In this document: piece after piece, positions 56,207 through 64,000 of the stretch | How positions within the stretch are numbered: position 1 is the first letter of the stretch | Layout: every line of letters starts with the position of its first letter | The notes under the pieces: generated by a model | What the model saw: the letters and a program-made list of their open reading frames with translations, nothing else | The model's database searches: none | Told to the model about the DNA's origin: nothing | Program-made: the position numbers and the translations under genes | DNA from: Bimuria novae-zelandiae CBS 107.79 | Lineage: Eukaryota; Ascomycota; Dothideomycetes; Pleosporales; Didymosphaeriaceae | Reading direction: 5' to 3' | NCBI GenBank assembly: GCA_010015655.1 | Contig: ML976688.1 | Location: 222,951 to 286,950, forward strand | DNA length: 64,000 bases

Positions 56207-58599
56207 TCAATGCTCTCCCCAACCATCGTTCTCACCAACCTCGAGGATCTCAACACCCTCCTCGTCCTGCTGGAAAGTAACCTGCTTCTCCTTCCCTTTC
56301 TTCCCCTTCTTTTTCTTCTTCCCTTCATTACCCGCCCCCTCTTCCTCGTCGTCCACAACACCCGCTATTTCCTTCTGCCTCTTTATTTCCTCGTATTCCT
56401 TTCTCGCCTCTTCGATTTCTTCTCTGTGTTTCCTTTCCTCGTCTTCGAATTTCCTCTTAATTTCTTCCACCCTATTGTATTCCTCATTCTTCTTTCCAGA
56501 AGCTCGCAGGAACTCGTCCCAGTCCTTGAGTCGTGTAGACTCCTGCCGGAGAATCTCTTTGATGGCTTCTGGATTCTTTTTCTCTTCACGCGTGAACTTG
56601 AGCTTCAGCGAACGACGCGAGACGCCCTCGAATAGCGAGGTCATCATGCCGAAATCGGTGCCAAACATCCTCAGCGCATCATAGAAGTCTGCTGTGCTCT
56701 TCACATTCCAACGCTTGCCTTGTCCGGGTAGCAAAAATTCTTCGGGGTGACGCTTGTTGTCCCGCATGAAACTCCGGGCGTTGATGCGGTTCGTATAGTC
56801 GTCCTCCTCGACGACCTCGGTTAACATCTCTTCAACGATTCTTTCATGATCAACCTGGCCGGAACCTTCAGCAATGTGCATCTTGCCATCCCTTAGTTCA
56901 TAGTTGGCTTGTTCCTGTTGCGTTCGAAGAGCGTCCTCTTTCTCTTGTTGCTCACGTAGAATCCTTTCGGTGATTTCTCGACTTTTCATCTGCTCGGCTT
57001 CTTTGTTCTTCTGGCGCTGTTTAACTTCCTCCCAGTCAATCGTCCGCATCTTCTTCTCCCGTTGCGACAGCCTGCCGAAGCGGATGTTTCGGCGCGCAAG
57101 GTCGCCCATGAAGACTTCGTCCGGGTCAATCTCCTCGTCTTCAGCATCGGAAGGAGTTGGAGCTCTAGGTGGACGAGTCTTTCGTTTGGGTTGCTGTTCG
57201 CCTTCGATGGCATCGTCGGCTTGCGAGGTGGTCTGGCGCTTCCGCTTCCTCGATGGTTTCGGACGAACAGCAGTTGCGCTACTCTCGCCATTCGGGCCGT
57301 CTTCAATGCTCTGTCCATTCTCAAGTACCTGCTCGGTTCCGGTAGCTGGTCCAGGCTCGACATTCTGCCCATCCTCGGTGGGAATGGTATTCTTCGCACT
57401 GGTTCTTCTGGACTGCCGCTTCTTCTTCGCGGGCGGCTGGGTGTCACCACCCGCCTCCCCAGTGGATGCCTCTGCTGCCTTCCTCTTTCCTCTGGCTTTT
57501 GCGCTGGGCCTTTTTGCTCGTGGTGGGACGAAATCCTCCTCTGCGTCCTCGCCTTCAGGCGCCTCCGCTGCTGTCTCTTCCTCCTCTTCTTCCATATTTC
57601 GGAGCGTGACTGGCTTGGCTCTACGCCGACCAGAAGGTTTACGCGGTTTCGGGGTGGTCGCGGGCCCAGCAGCATTGTCAATTGTAGCATTCACGGCGTT
57701 CCATGTAGGAGCTCCTCTGGCTCGTCTCGTGGCGGGTTGTGTGGCGATCACGCTGTCTGCGCTGGGGTTGTTCTGCGCTGGGACGGGAGCGGTGTCGGTA
57801 AGTGTTGCTGTTGTGAGGACGGGAGCACTGGAGGGTGCATCTGTCGTGTGAGAGGCAGTTTCGGCGGGCTGAACAGCATCGGCGACGGCTTCGGCAGCAT
57901 CAGCGGTGGTGTGCTCTGCGACGGTCGCGGTGATTTGGTTGGTCTCTGGTCCAGCGTCTTCCACGGGCGCATCCAGGGCGGCTTCTTGCTGTGCGGCGGG
58001 CACGTTCTCCTGTTCCGCCTGTTGCGGTTCGCCATCCTGCGGGGTCACTGTTCCTTGCCGCTCTGGTGATGGTCCCGACGCGTCCTTGATGAGAGATGAT
58101 GCAACTGTTAGCGGTGCTGGTGGCTCTAAAGAGACGGCCTCCTCAGTGGTAAGCACAGGCGTTGGTGAGGGCTCGACCGCAGGGCTCGTGGTGCTCGGAC
58201 TTGCGGTGGCGGTTGGCAGCTCAGGTGCTGTATGGTCTTGCTGGACAGGTTCCTGGGTCGCGGTGGGCGTGGGAAGCTGAGGCGGCGTTTGTTGCTCAAC
58301 AGCGGGTGTCGCGTCTGGTTGCGGCGTGGCTTGCTCAACGACGGGAGCAGTGTCTGGCTGCAGTGCTTGAGGAGTCGAAGTCGGAGGTATTGGGGCTTTG
58401 GGTGCTGTCGCTGCGGCGGGTCGACGTCGGATGGCCTTCTTGGGTGCGAATGTCTTTGCGCCCTCTCGCGGACAGTCAGTATCCTGGTTCTTGCACGTAC
58501 CGAAAACGCGACAGGCGCTCACTCACTGTTGATAAAGGCCGACGTAATGGCCGGCGCTTTCGGCGCAGCTTTGGGCTCCCCCTCGCCCGACATGGCCAT
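56207..58599 (-). CDS. BDP1: Transcription factor TFIIIB B'' subunit (Bdp1)
   Basis: Spliced as complement of 58,527-58,599 and 56,207-58,464; 776 residues. Exon 1 (ATG 58,599, MAMSGEGEPK) ends FIN, and a 62-bp intron (GTGAGT to GAG-AG) restores FINKGAKTFAPKKAIRRR, the usual Bdp1 N-terminus. The long ORF extends upstream into that intron only as far as a GTG. Residues about 25-480 are low-complexity (Pro/Thr/Ala-rich, acidic and basic patches). A conserved RNIRFGRLSQREKKMRTIDW block precedes the Myb/SANT domain at about 607-660: KRWNVKSTADFYDALRMFGT and DFGMMTSLFEGVSRRSLKLK. The end is coiled, KKKKKGKKGKEK-rich. With TBP and Brf1, Bdp1 recruits RNA polymerase III to tRNA and 5S genes in the nucleus. 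It is divergent from BRE1. Confidence 0.92.
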
Positions 58600-58881
58600 T
58601 GCAGCGGGCAATTGCTTGCGCGAGTGTCGCTGGCCAAAAAGCTCAATGCTGCCTTTGCGACCCGCGCCAAGAGATTGCCCGTTCGAGCCTAGGGCCGAAC
58701 GGGCAATCGATTCTTCGACTGCTCGCCTTGTCCACCCTACGCCAGCCTCACACGACACGCTCCCACTCGCACCCTCACTCCCGTCTCTCCTTCACTCGCG
58801 GTGCCGCCTGTCGTCTTTCGATTCATGACGTGATTGGCGCTCCCTCTGCCGCTGCCCGCCAACGTCGCCTCAACTGCTCTG
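58600..58881. promoter_or_regulatory. Bidirectional promoter between BDP1 and BRE1
   Basis: About 280 bp separate the start codons of two divergent genes, so their promoters must overlap. No TATA box. On the BRE1 side ATGACGTGA at 58,825-58,833 is a two-codon upstream ORF. An inverted repeat around 58,676-58,708 (GCCCGTTCGAGCC and its partner GGCCGAACGGGC) is a candidate regulatory site. Frames reported open through this region are not genes. Confidence 0.5.
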
Positions 58882-61284
58882 ATGAGGCTCGCCGCCAGGA
58901 CCGTCGTGCCCCCATCGCTTGACCCCGTCAAGATGGAGGAACGGAAGCGTCCCAGCGCCTCTGAAGACTCGGCGCCTCCCGCGAAGCGCCAGGCCGTCGC
59001 CGTCAATGGCCTGAGGCCACACCCCGACGCTGACATGCCGTGGAAAGACGACATCGAGGTCTGCCTCCGCCCTCGTCCCGCCCCTTCGCTGCTGTCGGAC
59101 ACGTCCGCTGACCATGCTGCGTGTACAGGCTTTCCAAAAAGATGCCATCCTCCGCCAGATGCGCGAGTACAAGCGTGAAAAGGCCACGATCGAGTCTCAG
59201 CTCAGCGAGATCGAAAATCGCTCCCAATACCACGACGACCACCTGCGTACAATCGATATATGGTTTGATCAGGTTAGTGCATACTGCTTCCGAAGTCCTG
59301 GGGCTGTGCTGACGGTTGCTAGTTGATTGATGAAATCAAGATCCTGAGCGGGGAGAAGCTCACCGCGGCCCAGCAAGATGGTGAGTGCACGCCCCAGGAC
59401 TCGGAAGCAGTAGTGGCATATAACCTAATCTTCACGGCAGACCATTCCAACATACCAAAATCGCTCTTCTTCGAGGACAGCGAGAGCTTGCGCAAACATC
59501 TTGCAGGCCGCAAGGACAAGATTCTGTCGGCGTTGACCACTTTGTTCGCCAAGTTTCCTCCCGTCAGTCCAGAGGTTGCTGGCCTACAGCAGCAAATGTC
59601 GAAGCTTTTGGCTGCTGAAAAGGAGCACATCTGCACGCTACAGCGAGTTAACGCCGAGAAAGAGAAAATGAACGATCTTATGGTCGCCGCTACGCACCGC
59701 TACATGTTAGCCGAGAAGAAGCTGGACCGCTTCAGGAGTGCCCAGGTGCAAAAGCTCGAGAGCCAGTCTGTGACTATGACGTCCATCAAAGAAGAAACCA
59801 CCTCTGTAAGCAACGGCGAACCCATGAACGGTGTCGAATCCAGCTCCTCCGCAGAAGGCTCAGAGTCCGATCGGAAGCAAGCGCTGGCTGAAGCTGCAAA
59901 ACGCAAGGAGCACGTGGAGCAGCTAGAGGCTGAAAACAAGAAGCTGACTCAGGAGGTTTCCGCGCTCAACATAAGACTAGCTGGTCTTTCCGATGATGAC
60001 TACGCTAAAACTGAACTGTTCAAGGCGTTCAAGTCGCAACATGAAGATGTGATCAAGCGCATCAACAATTTGGAGGCGACCAACATCCAATTACGCACAG
60101 AAGCGCAGAAGTATCAAGCAGAGCGCACCGCTTACCGTATAAAGATCGACGAGGAGGCACGTGACAGTATCCGGGATTCCGAGGGCGCCGTGGTCCAGGC
60201 CGAAGCGAACTTGACGCGCATCCGCCATGCAAGAGACGAACTCCTTTCCAAGGTAAGCATTCTGGAAGCTAGCCAAAAAAACGCGAACATTTCGAAACAG
60301 CAGACTCAAGAGCTTATGAGCGCGTGCGAGAGTCGAATCTCTGCATTGGAGTCCGAATGCGAGCGACTACGTTTGCAAATTTCGGAGAAGGAACAAGTAG
60401 CAGCATCGACTGAGCAGGGAGATCTTACACCAGAACAGCTGCAGAGCAAGCTCAAGACTCTCCAGAGCCAATATGAGCTCGTGGCCAACGAGCTTCCCGC
60501 TATGGAAGCAGCCTGGAAAAAGGCCCAGGCCGTTGCTGGAAGGAAAATATCCGAAATCGCAACGTGGGAAGAAAATGTGACCAAAGCATATGCGGATAAG
60601 GCCAAGGCTGACCAGAAGTATTTCGGCGCGATGAAGGCCAAAGAGCTTGTGGAGCAACAACTCCGCGTACTGCGTGCCCAATCGACGAAAGGGACCGAGG
60701 TGATTGCGCAGTTGAAGGAGGCGGATTCGGCGAGTCGCGCCTTGGTAGACAAGCTGGAGAAGCAAACAGCCGAGATGCGGGTGCAGATGGAAGAGTTGCA
60801 AAGGCAGCACCGAGAATTGCAGCAAAAGACCAACGAAAGCGCCATCATCACGGAAGGCTACGTCAGCCAAATTGCTGAACTGAAGAAGCATGTGGAGTCC
60901 AAAGACGCTGCCTACTTGGAGGCGAAGAAGGCCAAGCGTGAAGCCGAGGTCGATCGAGACAAGATGGCAGAAAAAATCGAAGGGTTGGATCAGCAGATTG
61001 ATCATTGGAAGCAGAAGAGCTTGGGGAACCAGAGCGAACACACGGCGTTGATGGAGGTAAGATGGATCCTGCCGCGAATTGAAACGTAAAAGTGTACTAA
61101 TGGCGTATAGTCGATGCTGCAATGCCAGATCTGCAAGAACAAGATCAAAGACACGGTTATCAAGACGTGCGGACATGTCTTCTGCGACGGCTGCGTCCAG
61201 GACCGGCTCATCAACCGCGCACGCAAGTGCCCCAATTGTGGCAAAGCTTTTGGCAACGGTGATCTCATGCATATCCATCTATAG
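58882..61284 (+). CDS. BRE1: E3 ubiquitin ligase Bre1 (histone H2B)
   Basis: Five exons inferred: 58,882-59,058; 59,129-59,272; 59,323-59,380; 59,441-61,056; 61,111-61,284 (722 residues; 705 if ATG 58,933 is used). Intron lengths are 70, 50, 60 and 54 bp; the last has GTAAGA, TACTAAT and TAG. Intron 3 (GTGAGT, CTAAT, CAG) is a multiple of three and open, so it could be retained. The frame joins PADADMPWKDD-like sequence (HPDADMPWKDDIE) to AFQKDAILRQMREYKREK and WFDQLIDEIK. A long coiled coil fills residues about 130-650. The C-terminal exon encodes the RING finger CQICKNKIKD, CGHVFCDGC, CPNC. With Rad6, Bre1 monoubiquitinates H2B, a prerequisite for H3K4 and H3K79 methylation. Exon 1's donor (GTCTGC) is weak. 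Confidence 0.92.
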
Positions 61285-62005
61285 AACGGATCGGTTAGCA
61301 ATCACGTATGCCGGCCGGGCCGCTGTATTTTCTATGCGTAGAGCGAGCGACTTGTACAACACGACAGGGTTCATTCTTGGTAATTTTTGTGGCATCATGG
61401 TCGGCTTTGGTCGACATACCCAGACGGGGTAGCCACAAGGGCTTAATTGGCGTTCGAGGAGCAGCAAGCGAGTTTTGGCAGATTCATGGAGGCGGGCTCT
61501 TTCTTTCTGGCGATGCATGGCTGCGGGGCATGTTGTGCGTGTGTTACTAGAGGCTTTTCGATGTGTCTTGTGTGGGCCAGAAGTTTCTTGGATGTGGAAA
61601 CATGGCAAGTGGACCAACAAGTAGGTAACGAGCTGAGAGCCATCGGAGGCTACCTCCCAGCTGGATGCATGGGCGGAATGAACAGAGAAGAAATAATGAA
61701 AACTGTCAAAGGAAAAGCTCGAAGAGTGATGCCGCGTAGTGTTCGCCTTCATGTGCAACTGGATTAGCGAGGACAAGTTGGTGGTAGAAATAGGATGCAG
61801 TATCCGGTAGCCGTGTAGGGGGGGTATATAGCCGTATTCTAGGACAGTGAAGAAAAACGAAAACGCCAGCCATGCGCACGAAATCCATCCAGCTCGATGC
61901 AAGCCAAATCTCTCAACAAATCCCCGTTCTCGAATCACGCCGTCGTGGGAGTTGAATGCTCCTACTCGTCCTTCTAGCCCTTCCCGTACCACGCGTACTA
62001 TCCCA
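61285..62005. other. Intergenic region between convergent BRE1 and acyltransferase
   Basis: About 720 bp holding the 3' untranslated regions of two convergent genes. Open frames on both strands (up to 237 codons on the minus strand) have no recognisable content and probably reflect stop-poor sequence. No RNA gene or repeat seen. Confidence 0.55.
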
Positions 62006-63465
62006 TCACCGCAAGTGCAACACGCGGAGAAAAACGTTCCAAAACTTCAACAGCACATTAATCACCAGCGCAAGTGCGGCCACGGGGACAAGGATCTGCA
62101 AGACCTCTAGCGGACTCTTAGGCCGCACGTCGGTCTCGATCCAGCCCGCACCCTTCAGAGGCTTCGCGCCGTTGACGGCTGGACTTGTACCCGAGTCGGC
62201 GGGGAAGCGCCCATTCTCAAGGTAGTATTCTAGAAGGTCGTCCTTCTCTCGCCATCGCGCAAGCAGCCAGTCTACGAAGACCTTCTCGTCGTGGGTGGGG
62301 ATGTCTTTGATGGCGAAGCGGCGCCAGTGCATGTTGACTGACTTGGGTGGTCGGCCTTCAAAGTAGGTGGAACGGAGGGTGAAGAGGTCCTGGCCGTATT
62401 GACCGCGGCTTTTGGGTGTTAGTGTACGATAATGGCGGAAAGGGATGATGAAGGGGAGGGAGGACTCACAGGACGCCCTCGTAGGCTACCGTACAGTCGT
62501 ACATGTAGCCGACGGTTTTCTCCAGCTCCTGCAAGCAGAATAGGAGACCGGTGCTGCGAGGCAGCATGGCATGTCGCAAGTCTTCGATGTTGTTCTTGTC
62601 GGCCCATTTCTTGCTGCCGGCACGCCCGTTGTCGGAAAGATTCGTCCCCTCGGGGAAAATGAGGAGCCACATGGGATCGAGGAAGGCGGTCCCGGACATG
62701 GGTCCCTGGTGGGAAGCCGAGAGTTTGCGCAGACGGTACTGGAAGCGCTCCTTGTCCTTGGCCCATTTCCTCGACAAGAAGATGAAGCCGTAGAACATCA
62801 TGCCGGTGCCGAGGACAGGAATGTATTTTATAGACTCTTTGAGGATGATGTAGAGGTGGCCGTGCATCTTGGAGGTGTAGGCTATCCACCAGAGGTAGAT
62901 CCAGTCAGTGTATATCTGCGTCACTTTAGCATTTCTCTTAATGGAATGCAATGGTATGGCACACCTGGTGGTTCGCGATAAGAACCAAGCGCTCCGGGAA
63001 GTCGCACTCCAGCCTCCCATCCTCTGTCTGCCTCAGCTGCCCCCTCACGCTCTCGTCTCCGCTGACTCTGATCTTGACGGGCGCCCACCAGTGTGTCATG
63101 GTGGTCACGAGCATGCCGAACTGCTGCTTCGTCATGGCCATCCACGCATAAAAGTAGTCTCTGCTGTAAAAGTATAGCGGCGCCCCGATGGCCTGGGTAA
63201 TGGAGATACTGAAGGCCGGCATTAGCGTCCTGCGCGGATGCACGTTAGCCACTGGAGATACCTACGCGATGCAGCCTCCATTGAAATACACGAAGAAGAG
63301 CAACATGCGCAGCGCCTGCGTCCATTTGCCATGCTTGGCGTTCCCGCTGGGGTGCGCGTCTGCAGGCGGAGAGTCTGCCATCTTCTTCGCTTGTTCCATC
63401 TTGTCTTGGAGGCCGATGGTTGCTGCGGATGGCGGCGGATAGCGCATTCTAATTTCAGCTGCCAT
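62006..63465 (-). CDS. PlsC-family membrane acyltransferase, CST26-like
   Basis: Four exons on the minus strand: 63,266-63,465; 62,965-63,208; 62,470-62,915; 62,006-62,408 (430 residues; introns 57, 49 and 61 bp). The joins give GGCIAISITQAIGAP, then ANHQ-IYTDW, and YEGVLRGQYGQDLFTLRS. The catalytic H-x4-D motif is NHQIYTD (residues 146-152, split by intron 2), and FPEGTN lies at about 236-241, the two signatures of 1-acylglycerol-3-phosphate/lysophospholipid acyltransferases. Hydrophobic segments lie at about 52-80 and at the C-terminus (LVPVAALALVINVLL, about 400-415), so it should be membrane-bound, probably in the ER. GRPPKSVNMHWRRF is typical of the fungal CST26/Acyltransf_C group. Acyl substrate and acceptor cannot be read from sequence (phosphatidylinositol or cardiolipin precursors are candidates). 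The start has a good context (CCACCATGG). Confidence 0.9.
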
Positions 63466-63777
63466 GGTGGAGTATCGAGGTTCGAACGGTACGAGCAGCG
63501 GACGTGCGGTGCTGAGGGAGGGTGGAAATGCGGTATGTAGGCGTCCGCGTGCCCAGTATGGCGGCCTGGGAGGGGTGGAGGGGGCTTATGGCGCGGGGGT
63601 AGTATACAACAAAGAGCGTGGGGTCTGAGGAGCAGCGCGAAGTAAGAATATGTTCATGTAGGGAGAATGATAACACGGTACTCTGCGGCGTGCAAGGCAG
63701 TGGATGGTTGACATGAATGAAGTACTACTGCCCCACGTCTCGAGAGAGCTCCGTCAGACGAATACATGGGCCCCCCG
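63466..63777. other. Intergenic region upstream of the acyltransferase
   Basis: 312 bp between the acyltransferase start and the stop codon of the next minus-strand gene. It should hold the acyltransferase promoter. No obvious motif; open frames here overlap each other and have no recognisable content. Confidence 0.5.
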
Positions 63778-64000
63778 CTATGATGCGACCGTCCGCGAGC
63801 TTGGGCCACCGAGATTCTTTCGCATCGCGAACTGCATTTCTGCTTTCCAAGTCATGTTGCTATCGATTATTGCGAGGTAATGGCGGCCTTGCTTCCCAGT
63901 GCCGACCAGCTCTGCGCGGCGACTTCTCCATCCTTCCGGTTCCTTCGCTGCCTCGGCCATGAAGCGTGTCTCCGCCTGCTCAAGGTGCTTTGCATCGCGA
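63778..64000 (-). CDS. 3' part of an unidentified gene, cut by window edge
   Basis: A frame on the minus strand is open from the window edge to a stop at 63,778-63,780, giving the last 73 or so residues of a protein. It reads RDAKHLEQAETRFMAEAAKE, then GWRSRRAELVGTGKQGRHYL and WKAEMQFAMRKNLGGPSSR. The frame passes through an internal Met at 63,960 that need not be the start. Composition is soluble and basic, with no signal or membrane segment. I do not recognise the family. GC content and setting match the neighbouring genes. Confidence 0.45.
   Translation of the reverse strand, partial: RDAKHLEQAETRFMAEAAKEPEGWRSRRAELVGTGKQGRHYLAIIDSNMTWKAEMQFAMRKNLGGPSSRTVAS

Noticed and set aside
56904..58828. 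Long plus-strand frames (for example 56,904-57,851, 57,062-58,069, 58,232-58,828)
   Set aside because: They mirror the GC-rich, low-complexity BDP1 coding sequence on the other strand and have no recognisable domains.
60306..61278. Minus-strand frames of 181 and 303 codons opposite BRE1
   Set aside because: They run antisense to the BRE1 coiled-coil exon and cross its last intron; no family resemblance.
61279..61992. 237-codon minus-strand frame between BRE1 and the acyltransferase
   Set aside because: No domain, overlaps 3' untranslated regions of both neighbours, composition unlike the flanking genes.
1..64000. tRNA, rRNA or CRISPR features
   Set aside because: No cloverleaf-compatible box A/box B pair, rRNA segment or regularly spaced repeat was noticed by eye; the only tandem repeats are the LTR arrays and the TTATTA tract.

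Overview
The window is filamentous-fungal (Pezizomycotina) nuclear DNA; a dothideomycete is a reasonable but unproven guess. The evidence is a set of intron-containing fungal genes at the right (introns of about 49-70 bp, GT-AG, with RCTRAC/CTAAT-like branch sites) and a left four-fifths that bears the mark of repeat-induced point mutation (RIP): CpA and TpG are scarce, TpA is abundant, CpG survives, and recognisable transposon proteins are interrupted by TAA/TAG exactly where CAA, CAG or TGG would stand.

Bases 1 to about 53,520 are a transposon graveyard that can be resolved from terminal repeats and target-site duplications. (i) 1-2,873: end of a minus-strand chromovirus-type Ty3/gypsy copy. 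(ii) 2,874-6,902: degraded Ty1/copia. (iii) 7,118-8,763: two DNA-transposon remnants. (iv) 8,766-18,776: a pogo/Fot-like element (C) split by gypsy 1 (10,425-18,582, duplication AGTAT), which is itself split by a truncated LINE (14,503-15,238) and a solo LTR (17,251-17,737). (v) 19,778-41,903: a second pogo/Fot-like element (A) split by gypsy 3 (19,953-39,847), which is split by gypsy 2 (20,318-32,693, GACTA), which is split by copia 2 (24,058-29,627, TTCTT). (vi) 41,906-43,989: a complete-ended pogo/Fot element (F). (vii) 43,992-53,519: a TIR element (B) with a DDE_3 mariner-like transposase, carrying a Tad/I-type LINE (45,335-51,289) and a solo LTR (51,618-51,892). A, F and B abut, separated only by shared TA dinucleotides. 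No transposon protein in the window looks functional.

From 53,522 the sequence turns abruptly GC-richer and genic: RIT1 (initiator-tRNA ribosylphosphate transferase fused to a DUF6314-like domain, +), BDP1 (TFIIIB B'' subunit, -), BRE1 (histone H2B E3 ubiquitin ligase, +), a CST26-like membrane acyltransferase (-), and the 3' part of an unidentified gene (-) at the edge. RIT1/BDP1 and BRE1/acyltransferase are convergent pairs; BDP1/BRE1 are divergent over a short shared promoter. These are housekeeping genes; RIT1 and BDP1 both concern tRNA biology, but nothing shows a functional cluster.

The most unusual items are the antisense cysteine-motif ORFs lying between pol and the 3' LTR in two different gypsy elements, the chain of TA-sharing DNA transposons, the four-deep nesting, the RIT1-DUF6314 fusion, and an unrecognised degraded coding stretch at 51,898-53,360. 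All boundaries and translations were read by eye; no searches were run.
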